Origin: Pseudomonas putida
GTDB lineage: Bacteria > Pseudomonadota > Gammaproteobacteria > Pseudomonadales > Pseudomonadaceae
NCBI RefSeq assembly: GCF_005080685.1
Contig: NZ_CP039371.1
Location: 1,302,001-1,366,000, forward strand
Reading direction: 5' to 3'
DNA: 64,000 nt
The stretch's first letter is position 1. Every line of letters starts with the position of its first letter. Below the pieces are notes generated by a model that saw only the letters and a list, made by a program, of their open reading frames with translations, did no database searches and was not told the DNA's origin. Made by a program: the position numbers and the translations under genes. Below, in pieces: positions 35,485 to 44,608 of this stretch.

Positions 35485-37629
35485 ATGATCAGCAACGAAC
35501 TCAAAGCCACCATCCAGGGCGCCTACTCGCGTTTTCTCGAAGCCAAGAGCCTCAAGCCGCGCTATGGCCAGCGCCTGATGATCGCCGAAGTCGCCAAGGT
35601 GCTTGGCGACATCGCGTGCGACGACGAGGGTCGCCGTGCCGGCGAGCCTGCCGTGGTGGCAGTCGAGGCGGGCACCGGTACCGGCAAGACGGTCGCCTAC
35701 AGCCTGGCGGCCATCCCCGCCGCCAAGGCCGCCGGCAAGCGCCTGGTGATCGCCACCGCCACCGTCGCCCTGCAGGAGCAGATCGTCTTCAAGGACCTGC
35801 CCGACCTGATGCGCAGCAGCGGCCTCAATTTCAGCTTTTCCCTGGCCAAGGGGCGCGGTCGCTACCTGTGCCTGTCCAAGCTCGACGTCCTGTTGCAGGA
35901 GGGCCACGCGCAGTCCGCCACGGCCCAGCTGTTCGAGGAAGAAGGCTTTCACATCGAGGTCGACGAGCGAAGCCAGAAGCTGTTCAACAGCATGATCGAG
36001 AAGCTCGCCGGCAACCGTTGGGACGGTGACCGCGACAGCTGGCCCGAGGCCCTGGAAGACCAGGACTGGGCACGCCTGACCACTGACCACAGCCAATGCA
36101 CCGGGCGCCACTGCCCGAACTTCCAGCAGTGCGTGTTCTACAAGGCGCGCGAAGGCATGGGCAAGGTCGATGTGATCGTCACCAACCACGACATGGTCCT
36201 GGCCGACCTGGCCCTGGGCGGCGGCGCGGTGCTGCCCGATCCGCGCGACACCATCTATGTGTTCGACGAAGGCCACCATCTGCCAGACAAGGCCATTGGC
36301 CATTTCGCTCACTATTCGCGCCTGCGCTCCACCGCCGACTGGCTCGAGCAGACCGCCAAGAACCTGACCAAACTGCTGGCCCAGCATCCGCTGCCCGGCG
36401 ACCTGGGCAAGTTGATCGAACAGGTGCCGGAGCTGGCGCGCGAGGTGCGCACCCAGCAGCAGTTCATGTTCACCCTGTGCGAGCAGGTTGCCGACTTCCG
36501 CCCAGGCGAGGACACCGAAGGCCGTGAGCGCCCGCGTTATCGCTTCGAGGGGGGTGTGGTGCCGGAGCAGATGCGCGAGGTGGGCATCGAGTTGAAGAAG
36601 GGCTTTGCCCGGCTCAACGATCTGTTCACGCGCCTTGCCGACCTGCTCAAGGAAGGCATGGATGGCGAGGTCAACATCGGCATCGCCAGCCACCAGGCCG
36701 AGGAATGGTACCCGTTGTTCGGCAGCCTGGTGACTCGCGCCCAGGGCAACTGGGAGCTGTGGACCGCCTTTACCGCCGAAGACCCGGAAGACAGCCCGCC
36801 GATGGCGCGTTGGTTGACCCTGGCCGAGACGGGTGCGCTGTTCGACATCGAAGTCAATGCCAGCCCCATTCTGGCCGCCGAAATGCTCCGACGCAGCCTG
36901 TGGAGCGTTGCCCATGGAGCCTTGGTCACCTCGGCAACGCTCACTGCCCTGGGCAAGTTCGACCGTTTCCGCATGCGCTCGGGGCTGCCCCGCGATGCCG
37001 TGACCTGCGTGGTACCCAGCCCCTTCGTGCATGGCGATGCCGGCCTGCTGCGGGTCCCCGACCTCAAGGCCGACCCGCGCGATGCGACCGCGCACACCGC
37101 GGCGATCATCCGCGAACTGCCGCAGATCGTCGAGGAGGCCCGCGGCGCGCTGGTGCTGTTCTCCTCGCGTAAACAAATGCAGGATGTGTTCGATGGTCTG
37201 GACCGTGACTGGCGCAAGCTGGTGCTGATCCAGGGCAACCTGTCCAAGCAGGAAACCCTCAACAAGCACAAGGCGCGGGTCGACGACGGTCAGCACAGTG
37301 TGCTGTTCGGCCTGGCCAGTTTTGCCGAGGGTGTCGACCTGCCCGGGGCATATTGCGAGCACGTGGTCATCGCCAAGATCCCCTTCGCCGTGCCGGACGA
37401 TCCGGTCGAGGCGGCTTTGGCCGAGTGGATCGAAGCGCGTGGCGGTAACCCGTTCATGGAAATCGCCGTGCCCGATGCTTCACTGCGCCTGATCCAGGCC
37501 TGTGGTCGCCTGTTGCGTACGGAGCAGGACCGCGGCGTCATCACCTTGCTCGACCGGCGTCTGGTCACTCAACGCTACGGCAAGGCTATTCTCAACGCGC
37601 TGCCGCCGTTCCGGCGGGAAATCAGCTGA
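35485..37629 (+). CDS. dinG: ATP-dependent DNA helicase DinG
   Basis: 714-residue superfamily 2 iron-sulfur helicase of the XPD group. Walker A is EAGTGTGKT near residue 66. The four cluster cysteines are Cys in GRYLCLSKL plus those in SQCTGRHCPNFQQC. Box II is DEGHH (near residue 257) in place of DEAH. The enzyme unwinds R-loops and D-loops and is part of the SOS response in E. coli. The ATG is 35485; no LexA box was obvious in the short upstream gap of 86 bases. Confidence 0.95.
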   Translation: MISNELKATIQGAYSRFLEAKSLKPRYGQRLMIAEVAKVLGDIACDDEGRRAGEPAVVAVEAGTGTGKTVAYSLAAIPAAKAAGKRLVIATATVALQEQIVFKDLPDLMRSSGLNFSFSLAKGRGRYLCLSKLDVLLQEGHAQSATAQLFEEEGFHIEVDERSQKLFNSMIEKLAGNRWDGDRDSWPEALEDQDWARLTTDHSQCTGRHCPNFQQCVFYKAREGMGKVDVIVTNHDMVLADLALGGGAVLPDPRDTIYVFDEGHHLPDKAIGHFAHYSRLRSTADWLEQTAKNLTKLLAQHPLPGDLGKLIEQVPELAREVRTQQQFMFTLCEQVADFRPGEDTEGRERPRYRFEGGVVPEQMREVGIELKKGFARLNDLFTRLADLLKEGMDGEVNIGIASHQAEEWYPLFGSLVTRAQGNWELWTAFTAEDPEDSPPMARWLTLAETGALFDIEVNASPILAAEMLRRSLWSVAHGALVTSATLTALGKFDRFRMRSGLPRDAVTCVVPSPFVHGDAGLLRVPDLKADPRDATAHTAAIIRELPQIVEEARGALVLFSSRKQMQDVFDGLDRDWRKLVLIQGNLSKQETLNKHKARVDDGQHSVLFGLASFAEGVDLPGAYCEHVVIAKIPFAVPDDPVEAALAEWIEARGGNPFMEIAVPDASLRLIQACGRLLRTEQDRGVITLLDRRLVTQRYGKAILNALPPFRREIS

Positions 37630-37758
37630 CGCCCGGAGCTTGTGTGCCGGTGCGTTGTCCATCACTCAATCGTGCGCCTTGATGGATTGCAGGGGCGGTA
37701 GTCGAACCGCCCCATTGCGCGACACGATCCCAGGCCCTGGAAGGAGAACCTCAGCCCC

Positions 37759-39996
37759 ATGATCCGCCGCACCCTGCCATTGCTAGTCAGCTTGTTGTTC
37801 AGCATGCCGCTGCTGGCAGCGAATCAGATGCTGTTCAGCTTCGTGCGCCCGGCCTCGGTGGTCGAGGTGGCGACCGACAATGCCGGCATGCCGCAGTACA
37901 ACGCCGAGCAGACGGCCGAAGGCGAGGTGTTGCGGCGGGTGGTATTCAACCCGGTGGAACGACCGACCCTGCGCCTCAGCCCCCAACAGGGCGCCTGGGA
38001 CTGGTCGGGCGGGCAGTTTCTCACCTTGCGCCTGCAAAGCGGCATGGACTGGGCGCTGACCGTGGATGTCACGGTGCAGAGCAGCGATGGTCGCAGCCTG
38101 ACCAGCCGTGTCGATCTACCGGCGGGGCCGGCACAGACGGTCATGGTGCCGCTCAAGGCTACTTCGCCGCTGAGCCAGGGTATGCGTGCTGGGCCGCCGA
38201 TGCCCTGGGTCCATGAAGGCCAACGCCTGCTGCTGGCCAGCAGTGCCGGGGAAATCGACCTCAAGCAGGTGGTGGCGGTCAGCCTGAGTATCCCCAAGCC
38301 CAAGGTGGCACAGAGCCTACTGATCGAAAAGGTCGGGGTACAGGATGACGACCTGGCCTACAAGGCAGCCTATCAAGGGCTGATCGACGGCTACGGCCAG
38401 TCCACCCGCGCCCGCTGGCCAGAAAAGATCGTCAACGACGAGCAACTCAAGGCCGCCGACAGCCGTGAACAGCAGCAGCTCAAGGCTTGGCTGGCCGAGC
38501 GCGGCAAGCAGCAGCTGGATACCTACGGTGGCTTCGTCGCGGGGCCTGCGTTCGAGGCCAAGGGTTTTTTCCGCACCGAAAAGCGTGATGGCCGTTGGTA
38601 TCTGGTCACTCCCGAGGGGCACCCGTTCTATTCCCTGGGCGTCAACGCCGTGACCGCCAGCGATGGCCGCACCTACGTCACGGGCCGTGAGGCCATGTTC
38701 CAGAACCTGCCGGGTGAAGGCGATGCCCAGTCTGCCTTCTATGGCGACGGCAACAACGACGACGGCAACGCTTCGTCCCAGGGGCGTGGCTTCAAGCAGG
38801 GCCGCTGGTTCGACTTCTACGCCGCCAACCTTCAGCGCACCTATGGCAAGCCTTGTTCGGCCAATTCCCCGGAGCAGCCGCCTGTGGCCTGCCCGCCTTT
38901 GGCGCTGGACGCCGCACGCTGGCAGGGCCACACGCTGGACCGCCTGCAGGCCTGGGGCTTCAACACCTTGGGTAACTGGAGCGATCCGGCGCTGGGCCTG
39001 GCCCAGCGCATGGCCTATACCCTGCCACTGTCGATCGTCGGCGATTACGCCAGCATCAGTACCGGCATGGACTGGTGGGGCCGTATGCCCGATCCGTTCG
39101 ACCCGCGCTTCGCCATGGCCACCGAACGGGCCGTGGCCATCGCTGCGCGCGACCATCGTGACGACCCCTGGCTGATCGGCTACTTTGCCGACAACGAACT
39201 GGCCTGGGCGGCGCCCGGCGACGCTCCACAGGCACGCTATGGGCTGGCCTACGGCACGTTGCGGCTGACCACCGACGTACCTGCCAAGCGCGCGTTCCTC
39301 AAGCAACTGCGCGACAAGTACCGCAACCAGGAAGGCCTGTCCAAGGCCTGGGGCATTGATCTCAAGGCCTGGGAATTGATGGAGGACCCAGGCTTCGAGG
39401 CACCTCTGCCCGATCCGGAGCACCCTGAGATCGAGCGCGACTTCCAGCACTTCCAGCAGGTGTTCGCCGAGACCTACTTCAAGACCATCTCCGATGCGCT
39501 GAAATGGCATGCGCCCAATCACCTGCTGCTGGGCGGCCGCTATGCCGTGAACACCCCGGAAGCGGTCAAGGCCTGCGCCGAATTCTGCGATGTGCTGAGT
39601 TTCAACTTCTATACGCTCAAGCCCGAGGACGGCTACGACTTCGCTCGCCTGGCCGAACTGGACAAGCCGGTGCTGGTGAGCGAGTTCCAGTTCGGGTCGC
39701 GCGACCGCGGGCCGTTCTGGCCAGGGCCGCTGGAAGTCGCGCGGGAGGAGGACCGTGGGCCGGCCTATGGCAACTTCCTCAAAGCCGCGCTGGCCCAGCC
39801 GATGATCGTTGGCGCGCACTGGTTCCAGTACCTCGACCAACCGGCCAGCGGGCGCTTGCTCGATGGCGAGAACGGCCACCTGGGGCTGGTGGCGATCACC
39901 GACGTGCCTTATTCGGGCTTCATCGATGCAGTGCGCAAGGTCAATCAGCAGACCATCGGTCAGTTGCGCGCCCAGCTGGCAAAACCGGCACCTTGA
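37759..39996 (+). CDS. Agarase-like glycoside hydrolase (GH50-like), secreted
   Basis: 745 residues with a cleavable signal peptide (RTLPLLVSLLFSMPLLA). The N-terminal 200 residues form a beta-sandwich; the rest is a TIM barrel of the GH42/GH50 type. The likely catalytic pair is Glu480 (GYFADNELAW) and Glu642 (LVSEFQFGS), one at each expected strand end. Annotated agarases of this size occur in soil pseudomonads; the real substrate may be another beta-galactan or beta-glucan. Stands alone with a hairpin after it; no transporter or sugar regulator is adjacent. Confidence 0.8.
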   Translation: MIRRTLPLLVSLLFSMPLLAANQMLFSFVRPASVVEVATDNAGMPQYNAEQTAEGEVLRRVVFNPVERPTLRLSPQQGAWDWSGGQFLTLRLQSGMDWALTVDVTVQSSDGRSLTSRVDLPAGPAQTVMVPLKATSPLSQGMRAGPPMPWVHEGQRLLLASSAGEIDLKQVVAVSLSIPKPKVAQSLLIEKVGVQDDDLAYKAAYQGLIDGYGQSTRARWPEKIVNDEQLKAADSREQQQLKAWLAERGKQQLDTYGGFVAGPAFEAKGFFRTEKRDGRWYLVTPEGHPFYSLGVNAVTASDGRTYVTGREAMFQNLPGEGDAQSAFYGDGNNDDGNASSQGRGFKQGRWFDFYAANLQRTYGKPCSANSPEQPPVACPPLALDAARWQGHTLDRLQAWGFNTLGNWSDPALGLAQRMAYTLPLSIVGDYASISTGMDWWGRMPDPFDPRFAMATERAVAIAARDHRDDPWLIGYFADNELAWAAPGDAPQARYGLAYGTLRLTTDVPAKRAFLKQLRDKYRNQEGLSKAWGIDLKAWELMEDPGFEAPLPDPEHPEIERDFQHFQQVFAETYFKTISDALKWHAPNHLLLGGRYAVNTPEAVKACAEFCDVLSFNFYTLKPEDGYDFARLAELDKPVLVSEFQFGSRDRGPFWPGPLEVAREEDRGPAYGNFLKAALAQPMIVGAHWFQYLDQPASGRLLDGENGHLGLVAITDVPYSGFIDAVRKVNQQTIGQLRAQLAKPAP

Positions 39997-40002
39997 GCCC
40001 GC

Positions 40003-40045
40003 GGCCCGTCCCGTCGGCATGACGAGACGGGTTCGGGCCGGAAAA
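40003..40045 (+). terminator. Hairpin downstream of the agarase-like gene
   Basis: Nested stems GGCCCG (40003-40008) with CGGGCC (40034-40039), and CCCGTC (40010-40015) with GACGGG (40026-40031), followed by GGAAAAAGC. There is no T run, so it may be Rho-dependent or a processing hairpin. Confidence 0.5.
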
Positions 40046-40163
40046 AGCACTCGCCCTTGGGAACTTTTTCCTTACGACCTTCTAGCTAGACCCAGTTTGC
40101 AAACGCCTCAACTACTGAAACAATGCATGCCTTTGCCAGCAAGGTCGGATGGAGTAAAGGCGG

Positions 40164-41309
40164 GTGCAGATCCAGGGTCACTATGAGCTGAAGTTCGAGG
40201 CGGTGCGCGATGCATTCGCCGAGCTGTTCGACGATCCGCAGGAGCGTGGCGCAGCGTTATGCATCCAGGTCGGCGGCGAGACCGTGATCGACCTATGGGC
40301 CGGCAGCGCCGACAAGGACGGTCATCAGGCCTGGCACAGCGACACCATCGCCAATCTGTTCTCCTGCACCAAGACCTTCGCCGCAGTCACTGCGCTGCAA
40401 CTGGTCGGCGAGGGCAAGCTGGCGCTGGATGCGCCTGTCACCCGTTATTGGCCAGAATTCGCTCAGGCGGGCAAACAGTCCATCACCCTGCGCCAGTTGC
40501 TCAGCCATCGTGCCGGTTTGCCGGCCATTCGTGAGTTGCTGCCCGCCGAAGCCCTGTACGACTGGCAAACCATGGTCGATGCACTGGCCGCGGAAACGCC
40601 CTGGTGGACGCCGGGCAGCGAACACGGCTATGCGGCGATCACCTATGGCTGGCTGATCGGTGAGCTGATCCGCCGCGCCGATGGCCGTGGTCCCGGCGAC
40701 TCGATCGTGGCCCGTACCGCGAGGCCCCTGGGCCTGGACTTCCACGTCGGCCTGGCGGACGAAGAGTTTCATCGCGTGGCACATATCGCCCGCGGCAAGG
40801 GCAACCCCGGCGATGCGGCGGCGCAGCGCCTGCTGCAGGTGACCATGCGTGAGCCCGAAGCCTTGTCGACCCGCGCGTTCACCAACCCTCCGGCAATTCT
40901 CACCAGCACCAACAAGCCCGAGTGGCGACGCATGCAACAGCCTGCGGCCAACGGCCATGGCAACGCCCGTAGCCTGGCGGGCTTCTATGCCGGCCTGCTG
41001 GACGGCAGCCTGCTCGAGTCCGAGTTGCTCGATGAGCTGACCCGCGAACACAGTTTCGGCCGGGACCGGACCTTGCTGACCCAGACTCGCTTTGGCCTGG
41101 GCTGCATGCTCGATCAGCCAGAAGTCGCCAATGCCACGTTCGGCCTCGGCGCCCGCGCATTCGGGCATCCGGGGGCAGGTGGCTCGGTCGGTTTTGCCGA
41201 CCCGGAACATGACGTCGCTTTCGGTTTCGTCGTCAACACACTCGGCCCCTACGTGTTGATGGACCCCAGGGCGCAAAAGCTGGTGCGTGTACTTGGCAGT
41301 TGCCTTTGA
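40164..41309 (+). CDS. Serine hydrolase of the beta-lactamase/esterase EstB family
   Basis: 381 residues of the class C beta-lactamase-like family VIII carboxylesterases. The SxxK motif is Ser67-Cys-Thr-Lys70; a Tyr from HGYAAITYGW near residue 155 and a C-terminal HPGAGGSVGF, where KTG would be, complete the site. No signal peptide is seen, so it is probably cytoplasmic and an esterase rather than a drug-degrading enzyme. The start is a GTG with GGAG about ten bases before it. No adjacent partners. Confidence 0.83.
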   Translation: MQIQGHYELKFEAVRDAFAELFDDPQERGAALCIQVGGETVIDLWAGSADKDGHQAWHSDTIANLFSCTKTFAAVTALQLVGEGKLALDAPVTRYWPEFAQAGKQSITLRQLLSHRAGLPAIRELLPAEALYDWQTMVDALAAETPWWTPGSEHGYAAITYGWLIGELIRRADGRGPGDSIVARTARPLGLDFHVGLADEEFHRVAHIARGKGNPGDAAAQRLLQVTMREPEALSTRAFTNPPAILTSTNKPEWRRMQQPAANGHGNARSLAGFYAGLLDGSLLESELLDELTREHSFGRDRTLLTQTRFGLGCMLDQPEVANATFGLGARAFGHPGAGGSVGFADPEHDVAFGFVVNTLGPYVLMDPRAQKLVRVLGSCL

Positions 41310-41407
41310 TCGGGTAATGCGGGTATTGGCCGGATCCTTTGACTATCCTCAATGCCAACGCCTCAATGCGCGGGCAAAATTCCTTTAATTTTCATGGTGT
41401 ATCGCTG

Positions 41408-42418
41408 ATGTCTTCACACAAAACTTTAGCACTCGCTCTGTGCATGGCCGCCATGACCGGTTGCGCCAGCCATTCTCAGGATGCTTCCAAGGAGGGCGGC
41501 CTGAGCTGGTGGCCATTTGGTTCGGACCAGGTGGCCGACCAGGAAGTGAAGGCAGCCGTGACCGAAAAGGTGGCTAAGTCAGAGGCCAAGTCCGAAGCCA
41601 AGGCTGAAAGCGGTGCCCGCTGGTGGTGGCCTTTCGGCGGTGACGACAAACAGGCCAAGGCGGCAGCGGTGCCGAAGATCGACCAGAAAGCCACCCAGGC
41701 CTGGCTCGACGAGTACGAACCCAAGGTGCGTGAAGCCATCAAGGACAGCAAGCTGGAGCTGGAGCGCCGTGACAACGTGCTGGCGGTGACCCTGCCGGTG
41801 GACGGGTCCTACAACCCGGATCGGCCGAACATGCTGCTGCCACTGAGCCTGGGCCCGATCACCCGTGTGGCCAAGACCGTCGAGGGCGATAACAAGACTG
41901 CCGTGCTGATCCTCGGCCATGCCGACAGCAGTGGCGTCAACGCCGCTAACCAGAAGCTCAGCCTGGAGCGTGCCGCCTCGGTCTCGGCCATTTTCCGCCT
42001 CAGCGGCCTGCAACGTGATCGCCTGATGCTCAAGGGCATGGGCTCTGAAATGCCGCGTGCTGCCAACGATAGTGCCGAAGGCCGGGCGTTGAACCGCCGC
42101 GTGGAAATGCTCCTGACCCCGCAGAACACCATGATCGCGCTGCTGGCGAAGTACCAGACGCCTGGTTCGTCCGCTGCCGCCTCGATGGTCGCGGCGCAGA
42201 CCGTTCAGGCGCCGGCTGCCAAGGCTGCCGAGGGCAAGGCCAGCGTCAAGGCCGCAGCCAAGCCTGCCGCCAAGCCGGCTGCGAAGAAAACCGTCGCCAA
42301 GTCCAAGGCGCCGGCCAAGACCGCAGCCAAGAAGAAGGCCGCTCCGGCCAAGGCAGCGACCAAGAAGGCCGCCACCGACAACAAGGTAGCCGCCAACACC
42401 CCCGCCAAGAGCAACTGA
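41408..42418 (+). CDS. OmpA-family lipoprotein with Lys/Ala-rich histone-H1-like tail
   Basis: 336 residues: lipobox MTGCAS, two WWPFG-type repeats (SWWPFGSD and WWWPFGGD), an OmpA-like domain (about 110-260, with LGHADSSGVNAANQKLSLERA), and a C-terminal tail of about 70 residues almost entirely Ala, Lys and Pro (KPAAKPAAKKTVAK, KKKAAPAKAATKKAA). Such tails are known from AlgP and histone-like proteins that bind DNA or polyanions; here the protein is exported, so binding to peptidoglycan or lipopolysaccharide is more likely. I chose ATG 41408. pdxH follows after 18 bases. Confidence 0.82.
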   Translation: MSSHKTLALALCMAAMTGCASHSQDASKEGGLSWWPFGSDQVADQEVKAAVTEKVAKSEAKSEAKAESGARWWWPFGGDDKQAKAAAVPKIDQKATQAWLDEYEPKVREAIKDSKLELERRDNVLAVTLPVDGSYNPDRPNMLLPLSLGPITRVAKTVEGDNKTAVLILGHADSSGVNAANQKLSLERAASVSAIFRLSGLQRDRLMLKGMGSEMPRAANDSAEGRALNRRVEMLLTPQNTMIALLAKYQTPGSSAAASMVAAQTVQAPAAKAAEGKASVKAAAKPAAKPAAKKTVAKSKAPAKTAAKKKAAPAKAATKKAATDNKVAANTPAKSN

Positions 42419-42436
42419 TTTTCAAGGACCTGAGCC

Positions 42437-43084
42437 ATGACTCAATCCCTGGCCGATATGCGCCGCGACTACACCCGTGACGGCCTGGCAGAAGCCCAGG
42501 CCCCGGGCGAGCCGTTCGCCCTGTTCCAACAGTGGTTCGCTGACGCGGTGAAGACCGAGCAGCCACCGGTGGAGGCCAATGCCATGACCCTGGCCACTGT
42601 CGACGGCCAGGGGCGACCGCACTGCCGGGTGTTGTTGCTCAAGGGGCTCGACGAGCGTGGCTTCACCTTCTTCACCAACTACGACAGCGCCAAGGGCCAG
42701 CAACTGCTGGCCAACCCCTTCGCCGCCATGACGTTTTTCTGGCCGGCGCTGGAGCGTCAGGTGCGCATCGAGGGACGGGTGGAAAAGGTCACGGCCAAGG
42801 AGTCGGACGATTACTACCAGGTGCGCCCCTTGGGTAGCCGCCTGGGCGCCTGGGCGTCGCCGCAGAGCCGGGTGATTGCCGATCGCGAGGAGCTCCAGCG
42901 GCTGGTCAAGGCCACCGAGGCACGCTTCAGCGATACCCAACCGCATTGCCCCGAACACTGGGGCGGCTACCGCCTGCTGCCCGAGCGCATCGAGTTCTGG
43001 CAAGGTCGGGCGAGCCGTTTGCACGATCGCCTGAACTACCGGATGGTCGACGCCAGTTGGCTTCGCGAGCGCCTCGCTCCCTGA
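42437..43084 (+). CDS. pdxH: Pyridoxamine 5'-phosphate oxidase
   Basis: 215-residue FMN enzyme making pyridoxal 5'-phosphate from pyridoxine or pyridoxamine phosphate. Family motifs include [19 protein letters not shown] and the C-terminal [20 protein letters not shown], with WLRERLAP at the end. It lies 18 bases after the OmpA-family lipoprotein gene; an operon is likely but functional linkage is not evident. Confidence 0.95.
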   Translation: MTQSLADMRRDYTRDGLAEAQAPGEPFALFQQWFADAVKTEQPPVEANAMTLATVDGQGRPHCRVLLLKGLDERGFTFFTNYDSAKGQQLLANPFAAMTFFWPALERQVRIEGRVEKVTAKESDDYYQVRPLGSRLGAWASPQSRVIADREELQRLVKATEARFSDTQPHCPEHWGGYRLLPERIEFWQGRASRLHDRLNYRMVDASWLRERLAP

Positions 43085-43270
43085 CACCAGCCTTCCAGGC
43101 GTTCGAGATGGTGCAATCTGCGACTATCCTTGGTCCAAGGCTGCAGGTAACCGGTACGGCCCAGGCTGGGCTGTACTGGAGCTGAATGAAACTGAAATTG
43201 TTACGTATGTCTCGTGACACCCGGCTGGCCGCGGCGTCTAATGGACACCTGACTCAAGGAGATTTCCCCT

Positions 43271-43735
43271 ATGCGTAAATCCGCTTTGCTGGTGGCGAGC
43301 TTCACTGCCATGTCGCTGTTGCTGGGTGGCTGTGCTTCGAACCTGTCTGGCGACAGCTACTCCCGTGATGAGGCCCGTCGCGTGCAGACCGTGCGCATGG
43401 GCACCATCGAATCCCTGCGCCCGGTGAAGATCGAAGGCACCAAGACTCCGATCGGCGGCGGCGCCGGTGCCGTTGTCGGTGGTGTGGCGGGTAGTGCCAT
43501 AGGTGGCGGTCGCGGCAGTATCGTGGCGGCAGTCATCGGTGCCGTTGCCGGTGGCCTGGCAGGTTCCGCTGCTGAAGAAGGCCTGACCCGTACCCAGGGC
43601 GTCGAGATCACCGTGCGTGAGGATGACGGCAGCATGCGTGCCTATGTCCAGGCGGTACAGGAGAACGAAATCTTCCGTGTTGGTGATCGCGTACGCATCA
43701 TGACCGTCGATGGCACCAGCCGCGTCGCTCACTGA
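43271..43735 (+). CDS. SlyB-like glycine-zipper outer membrane lipoprotein
   Basis: 154 residues; lipobox LLLGGCAS, then a glycine-zipper 2TM region (GGGAGAVVGGVAGSAIGGGR, then IVAAVIGAVAGGLAGSA) and a small soluble C-terminal domain with GVEITVREDDGSMRAYVQ. This is the Pcp/SlyB layout; such lipoproteins are structural and stress-related, often under PhoP in enterics. AAGGAG precedes the start. Its terminator is followed directly by copy 2 of the palindromic element. Confidence 0.87.
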   Translation: MRKSALLVASFTAMSLLLGGCASNLSGDSYSRDEARRVQTVRMGTIESLRPVKIEGTKTPIGGGAGAVVGGVAGSAIGGGRGSIVAAVIGAVAGGLAGSAAEEGLTRTQGVEITVREDDGSMRAYVQAVQENEIFRVGDRVRIMTVDGTSRVAH

Positions 43736-43754
43736 TCGCGGTAGGGCTTCGAAG

Positions 43755-43789
43755 AACCCCGACTGGTGTGGCTAGTCGGGGTTTTTTAT
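43755..43789 (+). terminator. Terminator of the SlyB-like gene
   Basis: Stem AACCCCGACT (43755-43764) and AGTCGGGGTT (43774-43783) with a T run. The palindromic element begins one base after the T-rich run, just as for copy 1. Confidence 0.92.
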
Positions 43790-44103
43790 TGGTTCTTCAG
43801 GGAGTGTCGGGGGGGCTGGTTTGGCCTTGAGGCTGGGAACGGTCCAGTTTGTGTAGCGGCGCTAGCGGCCCCTTCCGCCTTTACGGCGGGCTCCTTTGTT
43901 CTTGGACAAAGGAGCGCAAAACCGCCTGCTCCCACATACGGCCCCTACGCTGCGCTTCGGGGTTCCCTCGCTCCGGCGGCTTGCGGGCCCGCGCGGCCTA
44001 CGACTTGCTCCGCAAGTCTACATCTCGCGCCTCCGGCTACGCCGGAGGGTGCTGCGCACCTGGCCCTCCAGCCACCTACGCTCGGCCTCCTGAGGTCGCG
44101 GGT

Positions 44104-44151
44104 AGATCAAGATCAAGATCAACAGCCAGAGCAAGATCAACAGCCAGAGCA
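44104..44151 (+). repeat. Six-base unit tandem array at the element's centre, copy 2
   Basis: Eight 6-base units, AGATCA x3, ACAGCC, AGAGCA, AGATCA, ACAGCC, AGAGCA. Same length as in copy 1 but another order. Confidence 0.8.
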
Positions 44152-44535
44152 ACGGCAGGCGAATCGCTGCGCTCTCGCGGTTTACCTATCGCTTTGTGTT
44201 GTAGCGGATAGCGCGGTGTCTCTTTCGAAGATAACGCCAGTGCAGGCGCCGCCGCTAACTTCGCGACGTCAGGAGGCCGAGCGTAGGCGCCTGTAGGGCC
44301 AGGTGCGCAGCACCCTTCGGCGTAGCCGAAGGCGCGAGATGTAGACTTGCGGAGCAAGTCGTAGGCCGCGCGGGCCCGGAAGGCGCCGAAGCGAGGGGAC
44401 CCGTAGCGCAGCGGAGGGCCGGATGCAGGAGCGAGCGGTTTTGCGCTCCTTTGTCCAAGAACAAAGGAGCCCGCCGTAAAGGCGGAAGGGGCCAGTAGCG
44501 CCGCTACACACAATGGATCAGCTCACGATCTAAAT

Positions 44536-44565
44536 GCCAAGCCAAGCCAAGCCAAGCCAAGCCAA
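44536..44565 (+). repeat. GCCAA pentamer array, copy 2
   Basis: Six GCCAA units near the right terminus of the palindromic element. Confidence 0.9.
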
Positions 44566-44608
44566 CTTCCCGACAATCCGTGAAGAACCTTTTATTCTGC
44601 CGGCTCAA

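Larger units (their letters stand above)
43791..44589. repeat. 800-bp imperfect palindromic element, copy 2
   Basis: 799 bases, collinear with copy 1 (9594-10397), bounded by the same GGTTCTTCA-type terminus and its reverse complement ending at 44589. Right arms are nearly identical; left arms differ, but mostly in paired positions of hairpins: 43890-43915 is GCTCCTTTGT-TCTTGG-ACAAAGGAGC where copy 1 has GCAACTTTTT-TCTTGG-AAAAAGTTGC, and 44030-44048 is CCTCCGGC-TAC-GCCGGAGG where copy 1 has CCTTCGGC-TAC-GCCGAAGG. It lies between convergent genes (SlyB-like and nhaA). No gene is credible inside it. Confidence 0.85.

Noticed and set aside
35188..37362. 724-residue minus-strand open frame opposite dinG
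   Set aside because: Antisense shadow; dinG has Walker, DEGH and four cluster cysteines on the plus strand.
38317..40050. 577-residue minus-strand open frame opposite the agarase-like gene
   Set aside because: Antisense shadow without motifs.
43766..44513. Open frames of up to 176 residues within palindromic element copy 2
   Set aside because: Same reason as for copy 1; the frames are not kept between the copies while the stems are.
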